Shown: positions 43,787 through 52,346 of the stretch, in pieces
Position numbering within the stretch: position 1 is the first letter of the stretch
Layout of the letters: each line of letters opens with the position of its first letter
From: Sphingobium herbicidovorans
GTDB lineage: Bacteria; Pseudomonadota; Alphaproteobacteria; Sphingomonadales; Sphingomonadaceae
NCBI RefSeq assembly: GCF_002080435.1
Contig: NZ_CP020538.1
Coordinates: 1,488,001-1,552,000, forward strand
DNA length: 64,000 nt
Direction of reading: 5' to 3'
Notes under the pieces: generated by a model
Seen by the model: the letters and a program-made list of their open reading frames with translations, nothing else
What the model was told of the DNA's origin: nothing
The model's database searches: none
Program-made: the position numbers and the translations under genes

Positions 43787-45225
43787 GGACGGGCTTTCTG
43801 AAGATGACGGGCGACCGGCAGCAGCGCCAGCGCGGCGATGACCAGCCAGGCGAGCAGCAGGCCAAGGCCGGGCAGGCTGGCTTTGACCAGATCGGCGGCT
43901 CGGGCAGGCTTGAATTGGAATTGCGGGATGGTCTCCCAATGGCCCGCGGAGATGCGCTTTCGCCGATCGGCGCCCGCATCCTTGGCGGTGTCGTTGGCAT
44001 AGCTGACGGCTTCGGCCTGAAGCCTGTTCAATCGCTGCACCATGTCATAGCGATAGGCCTCGGCCTGTGTCATGAAGCGGCGATGGCCGGTCAGGTCGGT
44101 GCCCGCCGCGGCCATCGAAAGGCGCTTTAAGGCAATGGCGGGACTTATGATTCCAAAGCCGTCGTTCAGGCGGGTCTGCGCGGCCTGAATAGCGAAGCTG
44201 CGGTCGGCATAATCGTCGAACAGGCCAGATGTGAGTTTCTCGCCCTCCATGGCCAGCAGGCCGCTATAATTGACCGGCAGATCTTCAACACGGGTGACGC
44301 CATATTGGCGCAGCGTCTTCTCCTTGAACGCCTTGAAGAAAGGGTCGTCGGGATTGTGGCTGTCACCCAGTTTATGCAGGTCTCGGGCGATGGCGATGTC
44401 CGTTTCCAGTCGCGTCGGCAGGGCATGGGCCTGCGCCGCGACATCAGGGGCAATGCGGGGCAGCAGGATGACCAACACGACCCATAGCGCGAGCAGGGCG
44501 AGCAGCGCGTCGCGCCCCCGCCGCGCCAGGGCGGACATAAGGATGACGATGATCGCCCACAGCGCCAGATAGGCGGCATAGCCCAGCGCGATCACAAGCA
44601 TAGGCCCGGCCAGCGCGCCTGGTTGCCCGGCGATCAACAGGAAAGCGATCATGGCGGGCAGACCGACCAGCGCCGCGACCACACCCAGCGCCAGCAGCTT
44701 GCCCATGACCACCGCGCGGGCCGATACGCCCTGCACCAGCATCTGACGCAGCGTCCCACGTTCCCTTTCTCGCGCGACAGCGCCATAGCCAAGGAAGATC
44801 AGCAGCAACGGCGCGATCACCTGCAAAACGAAGGCGGGTGTCAACTGACCGAAGCGAACGAGCATCGAGGACTGGCGGACATCGCCGAAATTGGCGCTGT
44901 TCTGCCGATGCCCCTCCAGGAACATGCTGTTGCCGGTGAAGGCGTCGACCCCGGGATCGAAGGCGGCCAGCAGTCCGAGCGGACGAAAGACAAAATTGCC
45001 GAAATGCACCATGCGATGCGGGTGTCGGTCGGGCTGGGTTTCGAATTCCTTCGCCGCCTGCGCCTGGAAACGGGCGCGGGTTTGCGTGATCGACTGCTGG
45101 TGCGACCAGCTGATGAGCGCAGCGGCCAATGTCAGAAGGACGAGCAGCGCAAAGGCGACGACGGCGACGCGATTGCGCCGCATCAGGCGGAGTTCGTCGC
45201 GCGCGATCAGGGTCACGGCGCTCAT
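43783..45225 (-). CDS. ABC-2 type permease (DUF3526-like), first subunit
   Basis: This membrane protein of 480 residues has the same design as the next gene: N-terminal TM helix (VAVVAFALLVLLTLAAALIS), large periplasmic domain, the ABC-2 loop VARERERGTLRQMLVQGVSA, six TM helices, then a second soluble stretch and a C-terminal helix (GLGLLLAWLVIAALALLPVA). It overlaps the ATPase stop by 4 bases. The two permeases are paralogues and probably pair in the membrane. Transported molecule unknown. Confidence 0.87.
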   Translation of the reverse strand: MSAVTLIARDELRLMRRNRVAVVAFALLVLLTLAAALISWSHQQSITQTRARFQAQAAKEFETQPDRHPHRMVHFGNFVFRPLGLLAAFDPGVDAFTGNSMFLEGHRQNSANFGDVRQSSMLVRFGQLTPAFVLQVIAPLLLIFLGYGAVARERERGTLRQMLVQGVSARAVVMGKLLALGVVAALVGLPAMIAFLLIAGQPGALAGPMLVIALGYAAYLALWAIIVILMSALARRGRDALLALLALWVVLVILLPRIAPDVAAQAHALPTRLETDIAIARDLHKLGDSHNPDDPFFKAFKEKTLRQYGVTRVEDLPVNYSGLLAMEGEKLTSGLFDDYADRSFAIQAAQTRLNDGFGIISPAIALKRLSMAAAGTDLTGHRRFMTQAEAYRYDMVQRLNRLQAEAVSYANDTAKDAGADRRKRISAGHWETIPQFQFKPARAADLVKASLPGLGLLLAWLVIAALALLPVARHLQKARP

Positions 45226-45959
45226 GCGGCGGCGACCTCGCGCGCAAATTTGCGGTGCAGTTCACGCACGTCGAACCGTTCCTCTCCCTGGGCGCATGCT
45301 TCGTCGACGATGCGCCCGGATTCGAGGAAGCCGATGCGGTCGGCAATGTCGGCCGCCGATAGCAGGTCATGCGTTACCATCAGCACAGCCGCGCCTTTGC
45401 GCGCGACATCATGGACCAGCTTGTTAAAGTCTGCTGTAGCGCGCGGATCGAGGCCGGAGGACGGCTCGTCGAGCAGCAGCACCGGCACTTCACGCAGCAA
45501 GGCGATGGCGATCGCGACTTTCTGCCGCATTCCCTTGGAGAAGCCGGCCAGTCTTTTGCTCCAAGCGGCGGCTTGCAATCCTGTCGCCTCAAACGCGCCG
45601 TCGATTGCATCGGGAACCGGATGGCGACCCGCCAGCGCCAGCAAATAGGCCGCATTTTCCCGCGCGGTCAGATGTTCGTACAGCGCGACATTTTCAGGGA
45701 CATAGGCGACCTGCTCTCGTGCCTTCTCCGGCTCCGCCGCCGGATCATGACCCGCAACCAGCACCGTGCCGCTGTCCGGCCGGACAAAGCCCAGCAGCGT
45801 CGACATCGTCGTCGACTTGCCCGCGCCATTGCCGCCCAGCAAGGCATAAATCTCACCCGCATCGACATGCAGCGCCAGGCCACGCAGCACGGATTGGCTG
45901 GCATAGGACAAATGGACATCGGACAAGAGGATGCGCTGGCCGGTCGCGGTCAGGGACAT
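45222..45959 (-). CDS. ABC transporter ATP-binding protein
   Basis: This protein of 245 residues has Walker A GGNGAGKST (42-50), a Q-loop region (EQVAYVPEN), the signature FSKGMRQK (140-147, a variant of LSGGQ seen in ABC-2 exporters), Walker B VLLLDEPSSGLDP (160-172) and an H-loop in MVTHDLL. It is divergent from the TonB receptor gene at 46.1 kb, sharing a region of about 150 bases. It powers the two ABC-2 permeases encoded downstream. Confidence 0.93.
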   Translation of the reverse strand: MSLTATGQRILLSDVHLSYASQSVLRGLALHVDAGEIYALLGGNGAGKSTTMSTLLGFVRPDSGTVLVAGHDPAAEPEKAREQVAYVPENVALYEHLTARENAAYLLALAGRHPVPDAIDGAFEATGLQAAAWSKRLAGFSKGMRQKVAIAIALLREVPVLLLDEPSSGLDPRATADFNKLVHDVARKGAAVLMVTHDLLSAADIADRIGFLESGRIVDEACAQGEERFDVRELHRKFAREVAAA

Positions 45960-46110
45960 GAATATGGCTCCTTGGCTGTTGGTGCGCAGCATTCCGGCGG
46001 ATCAGCACATTGTCAATGGTATAATATAACATTTCCATTTGACGCGTGCTCGACTGATCCTTTAGGGGCGGCGCTCGATGAGATGCAGTCTCATTGCAAC
46101 AGGGGAATTT

Positions 46111-48303
46111 ATGGCAATCCAACTGCAGCGCCCGCGCGCGCATGTCCCTTTACGTCGGCTCCGCGACGTCACGCTGCCACTTGCGATGGGTCTTGCCGGT
46201 GCGTCGGCACAAGCCCAAACCGGCGACGCGATCCACCACTCCGAGCAGGGTGAAGACGCCATCACCGTGACTGGCGTGCGCCAAGCCTATCGCGGCGATT
46301 TCGCGGTGCAGGAAATTCCACAGGCGATTACCGAAATCAGTGCCGAGACGTTGCAGCAGAATAACATCCTGCGCCTGACCGACGCTCTGGACATGAATGC
46401 TTCGGTCGCGCGCCAGAATACATTGGGCGGCCTCTGGGACAGCTTCGCCATTCGCGGCTTTGCCGGCGATGAAAATCTGCCGAGCGGCTATCTGGTCAAT
46501 GGCTTCAACGCGGGGCGCGGTTTTGGCGGCCAGCGCGATGTCGCCGGAATCGAGCGGGTTGAAGTGCTCAAGGGGCCGGCGGCGGCGCTGATCGGTCGCG
46601 GCGAACCAGGCGGCACGATCAACCTTGTGACCAAACAGCCGGAAATCGGTCGGACCTTCGGCGCCGGATCTCTGCAATATGGCAGTTATGATCGGTTCCG
46701 CGCCGACGCCGACGCCAATCTGGCGCTGACCGATGGCATCACCGCGCGGCTGTTCGGCTATTATGAGAAGGGCGACACGTTCCGCGACTATGTGTCGCAG
46801 ACGCGCTGGGGCTTCCTGCCCTCGATCGGCGTTGCGCTCGGCGATCGGACGCGCCTGACCTATGATTTCGAATGGACCCGCGTGGAAGTGCCGTTCGATC
46901 GTGGCATCGTCGTCCTCGACAATGACTTCAACACCGTGCCGCGTTCGCGCTTCCTGGGCGAGCCGGGCGATGGCGACACGGTGGCGCGCGCCACCGGCCA
47001 CCAGTTGCGGCTCGACCATCAGTTCAATGATGACTGGAGCCTGCTGGTCGGGGCCAGCCATCGCGACACGCTGCTGACCGGTTTCTCGTCCGACGCGGAG
47101 CAGACCGCTTCGCGCCAGAAACTCTATTTCGATGGTCATTCCCTCTCGCGTCAGCGCCGCTCGCGGCGCTACGATGCGGAACATAGCGTCGTTCGCGCTG
47201 AAATTGCGGGTAATTTCAAGATCGGATCGTTGCATCACCGCGTGCTGATAGGCGGCGATTTCGACCAGTTCGAATATGATAATTATTTCACCCGCTTCCG
47301 TCCGCCGGCCGTCGGCACGAACCCGAGCGATCAGGCCGGCTATGTCATCGACATCGACAATCCGGTCTATGGCCGATATCCGCTGCCCGCGACGCCGGTA
47401 CTGACCGATCGCCTCGATACTCAGCGCAGCTTCGGCTTCTATGTGCAGGACCAAATCAAACTGACCGAACGGCTCCAGATCCGGGTCGGCGGTCGCTACG
47501 ACAATTTGACGCTGAAGGTGGACAACCGCGTCCTTGCAGCGGCAAATCGGTTTAACAGGCGAAAATATGAGCGGTTCAGCCCGCAGGCCGGCATCGTTTA
47601 TGAGCTAAGTGATCCGATCACCCTCTATGCTGCTTATGGCCAGGGATATCGGGCGAATGTCGGCGCCGATTTCTTCAACAATATCTTCGATCCCGAAACC
47701 AGCGAGTCCATTGAGGCCGGGATTAAGCTGAGTACGCTGGGCGGCGCGCTGACCGGAACCTTGTCCGTCTATCAGCTGACGAAGGACAATGTGCTGGCGA
47801 GCGACAATAATAATCCGGGCTTCTCCGTCGCTATAGGCAAGGCACGCAGCCGTGGCGTGGAACTGGACGTAAACGGCCATCTGCCGGGCGATATCGATAT
47901 CCTGCTAAGCTACGCCTATACCGATGCCGAAGCACGCGAAGCGGTGAACGATCCCAATTTCGCCACCCGGATTCTGCCGGGCGACAAATTGATCAACATC
48001 CCTGACCACAATCTCAACATCCAGGTCGCAAAACATTTCGAACTGGCCGGGCGCGGGGCGCAACTTGGGGCGGGTATGCAATATGTCGGCGAGCGGCTGG
48101 GTGAGACGGGGACGAACTTCACCCTGCCCTCTCACACATTGTTCCGCCTGTTCGGCAGCGTCGATGTGATCGAGGATGTCGAACTGTTCGGCACCATCAG
48201 CAACCTGTTCGACAAGCAATGGTATGCCAGCAGCTACAGTTCGGTCTGGGTGCAGCCGGGAACGCCGCGCACCGCCACCATCGGCTTGCGCGCCCGCTTC
48301 TGA
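46111..48303 (+). CDS. TonB-dependent siderophore-type receptor
   Basis: This protein of 730 residues (ATG at 46111; another in-frame ATG at 46078) has a signal region (VTLPLAMGLAGASAQAQ), a TonB box and plug (DAITVTGVRQAYRGDFAVQE), IERVEVLKGPAAALIGRGEPGGTINLV-type motifs, which are characteristic of FhuA/FpvA-like siderophore receptors, and ends in WVQPGTPRTATIGLRARF with terminal Phe. It is followed after 17 bases by a secreted M14 peptidase and is divergent from an ABC exporter. The ligand could be a siderophore or a modified peptide. Confidence 0.93.
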   Translation: MAIQLQRPRAHVPLRRLRDVTLPLAMGLAGASAQAQTGDAIHHSEQGEDAITVTGVRQAYRGDFAVQEIPQAITEISAETLQQNNILRLTDALDMNASVARQNTLGGLWDSFAIRGFAGDENLPSGYLVNGFNAGRGFGGQRDVAGIERVEVLKGPAAALIGRGEPGGTINLVTKQPEIGRTFGAGSLQYGSYDRFRADADANLALTDGITARLFGYYEKGDTFRDYVSQTRWGFLPSIGVALGDRTRLTYDFEWTRVEVPFDRGIVVLDNDFNTVPRSRFLGEPGDGDTVARATGHQLRLDHQFNDDWSLLVGASHRDTLLTGFSSDAEQTASRQKLYFDGHSLSRQRRSRRYDAEHSVVRAEIAGNFKIGSLHHRVLIGGDFDQFEYDNYFTRFRPPAVGTNPSDQAGYVIDIDNPVYGRYPLPATPVLTDRLDTQRSFGFYVQDQIKLTERLQIRVGGRYDNLTLKVDNRVLAAANRFNRRKYERFSPQAGIVYELSDPITLYAAYGQGYRANVGADFFNNIFDPETSESIEAGIKLSTLGGALTGTLSVYQLTKDNVLASDNNNPGFSVAIGKARSRGVELDVNGHLPGDIDILLSYAYTDAEAREAVNDPNFATRILPGDKLINIPDHNLNIQVAKHFELAGRGAQLGAGMQYVGERLGETGTNFTLPSHTLFRLFGSVDVIEDVELFGTISNLFDKQWYASSYSSVWVQPGTPRTATIGLRARF

Positions 48304-48320
48304 GCCGGGAAGATAGAGAC

Positions 48321-50132
48321 ATGAGCAAGACGATGTCACGCCTTCTGAGCGTAGCGGCGCTGTGCGCTGCTGGCACGGCTACCGCGCAGCAACCAACCCA
48401 TACGCCTCTGCCGGGGCTGCCGGCGTCGGTGTTACCGCCAGCGCTGCCCTGGTCCGGCGCGAGCGAGAAGCTGATCGTCGCTAAGGACGATCCGTGGATC
48501 ACGCCCGCCGAACAGGCAGGATTTGCCACCACGCCGCGGTACGCGGAGGTCGAGGCTTGGCTGAGGCGGTTGGACGCAGCCTCTCCTCTCATCAGCCTTG
48601 AGACCTTCGGTCGGACCGGCGAAGGGCGTGACATGGTGCTGGTCCGCGCCAGCAAGGGCGGGGCAGGCAAGCCGGTCGTGCTGGTGCAGGCGGGCATCCA
48701 TGCGGGAGAGATCGATGGAAAGGATGCGGGCCTGATGCTGCTGCGCGACATCGCTATGCGTGGCAAGGACAGGCTGCTCGACAAGGTCGATCTGGTGTTC
48801 GTTCCTGTCTATAATATAGATGGCCATGAGAAGATGAGCCGCTGGAATTTCCCGGCGCTGCGCGGTCCGGCGGAAAAGGGCTATGTCGGCAACAGCCGTA
48901 ACATCAACCTGAACCGCGACTATGCGAAAGCGGATGCGCCTGAAAGTCGCGCCATGATCGGTCTGCTGCGTCGGCTGGACCCGATCCTCTACATCGATTG
49001 CCATGTCAGCGACGGCTTCGACATGCAATATGACATCACCTTCACCTATGCCGGCTGGGGCCGCTATGCCTATCATCGCGCGACCGCGGACTGGTTGCAG
49101 CGCCGCTTTGGGCCTAACGTGACGGCGGCGCTGGAAAAGGCGGGCCATATCCCTACCATCTATCCGAGCCCGATCGACACCCGCGAACCGGCCAAGGGCA
49201 TCCGCCAAGCACCCGAGGGACCGCGCTATTCGACCGGCTACGGCGATTTCATTGGCGTGCCCACGGTGCTGGTCGAAAACCACATGATGAAGCCCTATCG
49301 CCAGCGAGTGTTGGGCACCTATGTGCTGCTTGAGGCGGCGCTTAAACTGGCTGGGCAGGATGCCGCGCAGATCGCCGGCGCGAAAGCCGGCGACCGGGCA
49401 TCGCGCCCGGCCGAGATGCTGACTCGCTGGAAGCCCGCTGCGGAGCCGGTCGGCTGGGTCGCACAGTTCAAGGGCATCGCCTTCGACACCTATGTGTCGC
49501 CAGCGAGCGGGCGTGAGGAGCAGAGATGGCTGGGTCGCCCGGTCAACTGGCGGATGCCGATAATGGGCCAAGAACCGGTCGAGACGGTGCGTCTGCCCAA
49601 GGCATGGTGGATACCGGCGGAGCAAGCCGATGTGATCGATCGGCTGACGGTGCACGGCATTCGCTATGAAGTGCTCGACGCCCCGCGCACCCTGACGCTC
49701 GATCGCGTGCGCCTGGTCGATCCGAAGTCGATGCCGGTGCGGGATGCGCGCATGCCGCTAGACACGAGATTACGGCACGAGGCTGTGACTGAAACGCTGC
49801 CAACCGGTACGGTGTACGTGCCGGCGGACCAGCCCCTTGGCCTGCTGGCAGCGGCCCTTCTCGAACCCGAGAGCCAGGACAGTTTCCTCGCCTGGGGCTT
49901 TTTCCCTGAAATTCTCGCTTCGCCCCCAGGCGCGGAGGATTTCGTGCGAGCGCCAATCGCCGATGCCCTACTGGCCGGCGATCCGCAGATCCGAGCCGAA
50001 TTTGAGGGCAAGCTGGCCGCCGACGCCACATTCGCGGCGGATAGCAGCGCCCGGCTTGACTGGCTTACCGAGAGATTGCCCGATCGGAGCGATTACTACC
50101 ATATTTACCCGATCAGGCGAGAGCGTAACTGA
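48321..50132 (+). CDS. Secreted M14-family metallocarboxypeptidase
   Basis: This protein of 603 residues has a signal peptide (LLSVAALCAAGTATAQQ). Zn ligands are His127 and Glu130 in QAGIHAGEIDGKD and His229 in YIDCHVSDG. Substrate binding Arg200 lies in NINLNRDY, and the catalytic Glu is in TVLVENHMMKPY. So all M14 catalytic parts are present. A C-terminal domain of about 230 residues follows. It starts 17 bases after the TonB receptor stop and is co-transcribed. It probably trims peptides in the periplasm before or after uptake. Confidence 0.92.
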   Translation: MSKTMSRLLSVAALCAAGTATAQQPTHTPLPGLPASVLPPALPWSGASEKLIVAKDDPWITPAEQAGFATTPRYAEVEAWLRRLDAASPLISLETFGRTGEGRDMVLVRASKGGAGKPVVLVQAGIHAGEIDGKDAGLMLLRDIAMRGKDRLLDKVDLVFVPVYNIDGHEKMSRWNFPALRGPAEKGYVGNSRNINLNRDYAKADAPESRAMIGLLRRLDPILYIDCHVSDGFDMQYDITFTYAGWGRYAYHRATADWLQRRFGPNVTAALEKAGHIPTIYPSPIDTREPAKGIRQAPEGPRYSTGYGDFIGVPTVLVENHMMKPYRQRVLGTYVLLEAALKLAGQDAAQIAGAKAGDRASRPAEMLTRWKPAAEPVGWVAQFKGIAFDTYVSPASGREEQRWLGRPVNWRMPIMGQEPVETVRLPKAWWIPAEQADVIDRLTVHGIRYEVLDAPRTLTLDRVRLVDPKSMPVRDARMPLDTRLRHEAVTETLPTGTVYVPADQPLGLLAAALLEPESQDSFLAWGFFPEILASPPGAEDFVRAPIADALLAGDPQIRAEFEGKLAADATFAADSSARLDWLTERLPDRSDYYHIYPIRRERN

Positions 50133-50265
50133 CTGGTACAAGCAGCAGTTTGCGACCGGAACGACGGCTTACTGTCCGAATGTTGCCCCAGCCTCTTGCC
50201 TCGGAACGGCGGCTTTGTCCCAGCGACCGTGTCCGGCTCTACACCGGAAACGGACGCCAGTGGGC

Positions 50266-50898
50266 TTAGATCTCGGTACTCTCGGCGAGGGCAAGAGCAT
50301 CCTCCACATCGATTCCAAGGTAGCGAACCGTGTTTTCGATCTTGCTATGGCCAAGCAGGATCTGAACGGCACGAAGGTTGCCGGTGGCCCTATAGATTAT
50401 CGAAGCCTTCGTTCGGCGAAGTGAGTGCGTGCCATACTCGCTTCGCATCAGACCGACACCTGTTACCCATTCGTCAACAAGCCGCGCATACTGGCGGGTG
50501 CTGAGGTGCCCCTTATGATCAACCCTGCTGGGAAAGACATAATCGTCCACCGTGCCGCCGCGCCGATCCAGCCAAGCCAGCAGGCTCGCCCGAGCGTCCG
50601 GCAGCAGTTCGAACTGGATGGGCCGTCCCGTTTTCTGCTGCATCACGATTGCCCGCGTCCGGATCTGTCCGCCGCTGACAATGTCGCCGATCTTCATCTG
50701 CACCAGGTCGCAGCCCCGAAGCTTACTATCGATCGCCAGATCGAACAGCGCCCGATCTCGCAGTCGGCGGCGCTGATTGAGGTAAAAACGGATTTCCCAG
50801 ATCTGCTTTGGTTTCAGAGCCCGCTTGGCACCGACGGTCCTTCCGGCATTCCAGACCGGGCGCTTGGTGGTGGTGAGTTCGGTTTCAGGCATCTCCAT
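50266..50898 (-). CDS. Small tyrosine recombinase/integrase (intact copy)
   Basis: This protein of 210 residues carries all catalytic residues of the family: Arg61 (SKLRGCDL), Lys89 (VMQQKTGRP), His158 and Arg161 (GTHSLRRT), His184 (LLGHSKIENT) and the nucleophile Tyr193 (VRYLGIDV). The N-terminal SAM-like core-binding domain is short (about 55 residues). The start at 50898 is just behind a conserved palindrome. Broken copies lie at 19.2-19.6 and 63.5 kb. It is a mobile-element or DNA-rearrangement enzyme; its target site is not identified. Confidence 0.9.
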   Translation of the reverse strand: MEMPETELTTTKRPVWNAGRTVGAKRALKPKQIWEIRFYLNQRRRLRDRALFDLAIDSKLRGCDLVQMKIGDIVSGGQIRTRAIVMQQKTGRPIQFELLPDARASLLAWLDRRGGTVDDYVFPSRVDHKGHLSTRQYARLVDEWVTGVGLMRSEYGTHSLRRTKASIIYRATGNLRAVQILLGHSKIENTVRYLGIDVEDALALAESTEI

Positions 50899-50910
50899 GG
50901 TCGTTCTCCT

Positions 50911-50927
50911 ATGGCCACATTGGCCAT
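50911..50927. repeat. Palindrome upstream of intact recombinase
   Basis: ATGGCCA-CAT-TGGCCAT, 7-base arms with 3 bases between, 12 bases upstream of the recombinase start. It shares its core with the longer palindrome at 19630-19653, also directly upstream of a copy of the same gene. Probable operator or recombination site. Confidence 0.6.
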
Positions 50928-51101
50928 CTGCAGAACGCTTGCCGGCGAGGTCGCGGGCGAAACACTTTTGGGCTTGTGCCGACCAGACCCGGTCACTCAA
51001 ATCAGCCACCAGGAACGTCTGCTCCAAACAAAAGCTGCCGATCTGTCATTTCGAAGCGAACGGTCAGCGTTGGGCCCAAAAATGTGACCGGATGCTCGCT
51101 T

Positions 51102-51599
51102 ATGGAGAAGCGAAATGCTCTCGCGATTTCCGACCGTATGAAGCGCCCATCCATCTGGCGTAGCTGGCTTCCTTTATGTATCCGGCAGGTATGTGCCGAG
51201 ATGGGCGGCGTGACCATCGTCCATGGCGTGCTGCCTCGTGATCATGTCCATATGTTCGCCGAGATATCGCCGCACGTCTCCGTCAGCGAATTCGTTCGCC
51301 GCGCCAAGGGGCGGTCATCGCGCAAAATCCAGCAAGAGTTCGAACACATCCGCAAGCGCTACTGGGGGCAACGCTTCTGGCAGCGCGGATGCTTCTCGAC
51401 GACATCCGGCAACATCACCGATGACACCATCCTGCGTATCTTGACAGACATGGCCACAAAAATGGCTTCAGCCCCTCGCCATGATCCTCCCGGCGTCAGC
51501 CGGTCAGTCATTCAGCTCCCACACCCTCTTTCGTCGCACCGTGAAAGCCTCAATCAGATTGAACTGCGGCTATTAGTGGGCCTGAGCCAAAGCGGGTGA
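51102..51599 (+). pseudogene. IS200/IS605-like transposase, damaged
   Basis: The frame contains GVTIVHGVLPRDHVHMFAEI with a HUH-type His-Val-His, then VSEFVRRAKGRSSRKIQQEF and RYWGQRFWQRGCFSTTSGNI, typical of IS200 TnpA. The N-terminal part (residues 1-27 of this frame) does not look like TnpA, and the usual Tyr after the TDD segment is not visible (ITDDTILRILTDM), so it is probably inactive. Its end overlaps the 3' end of the convergent TetR gene. Confidence 0.7.
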
Positions 51600-52230
51600 T
51601 CGCATCCCGATAGAAGCCAGCTATGAAAGCGGCTTTGGCTTCAATCTGCTGAACGGTAAGGGCTGGCACCACCCCGGTTGCAGCAACCTCCAGAAGTTCT
51701 TCAGAAACAGACCACAGGAGCATCGAAGCAACGCGTCCACAGTCGACGTTTTTGATGAGCCCACGCGCTCTGAGATGTTCAAGATAGTGCCTCAGCGGAG
51801 CAAGGAGGTTTTGCTCCCTCGACCTCAACATCTCATCTCGAAACTCAGGGAACTTCCTTCCTTCCCTGACGCTGATCATGACAATGCCGACAGCATTTTC
51901 GGAACGGAAGATGTTTATGAGACGGCGGACGCGCTCCAGCAAGCCCTCATAGAGTGGTAGATCATCTTCTGCGGCCAAGCTGGCGCTGGATGAATTTTCG
52001 GACGCTCGCTGAAGAACTGCACGCAACAGGCCCGGCTTGCCACCATACTTGGCATAGATTGTCTGCTTCGAGACTCCAGCCTCCTTCGCGATCACGTTCA
52101 AAGTGGTGCGTTCGTAACCAAGCTTGATCAGCAAAGCCTCTGTGGTCGCGAGCAATGCGTCAGTCCGTTCAGCAAGCTCCTCGACCTTGGGCCGTCCAGC
52201 CCGGCTCCTCGATTTTTGTGCGGCAATCAT
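51550..52230 (-). CDS. TetR/AcrR-family transcriptional regulator
   Basis: This protein has 226 residues if it starts at the ATG at 52230; an ATG at 52275 adds 15 residues. HTH: ERTDALLATTEALLIKLGYE, then TLNVIAKEAGVSKQTIYAKYGGKPGLLRAV. The C-terminal domain resembles the AefR group (VGIVMISVREGRKFPEFRDE). It is divergent from the TonB receptor at 52.3 kb, with a short palindrome between them, and is its probable regulator. Confidence 0.9.
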   Translation of the reverse strand: MIAAQKSRSRAGRPKVEELAERTDALLATTEALLIKLGYERTTLNVIAKEAGVSKQTIYAKYGGKPGLLRAVLQRASENSSSASLAAEDDLPLYEGLLERVRRLINIFRSENAVGIVMISVREGRKFPEFRDEMLRSREQNLLAPLRHYLEHLRARGLIKNVDCGRVASMLLWSVSEELLEVAATGVVPALTVQQIEAKAAFIAGFYRDAITRFGSGPLIAAVQSD

Positions 52231-52256
52231 TGCGCTCTCTTGACCAACATCCCCAA

Positions 52257-52269
52257 GTGATGCAATCAC
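52257..52269. promoter_or_regulatory. Short palindrome in TetR/TBDR divergent region
   Basis: GTGAT-GCA-ATCAC, 5-base arms around 3 bases, between the TetR and TonB receptor genes. It is a candidate operator. If TetR starts at 52275 it would lie inside the coding region, which favours the 52230 start. Confidence 0.4.
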
Positions 52270-52346
52270 GAACAAAATGGAACCAGCCGTTACTGATTAA
52301 GGCCGGCAAAAGCAAAAATCGGGCAGGTGATATGAGGGAGGATGAC

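Noticed and set aside
46020-46025. TATAAT in the divergent region before the siderophore receptor
   Set aside because: No -35 element at 16-18 bases upstream; a chance AT-rich hexamer cannot be excluded.
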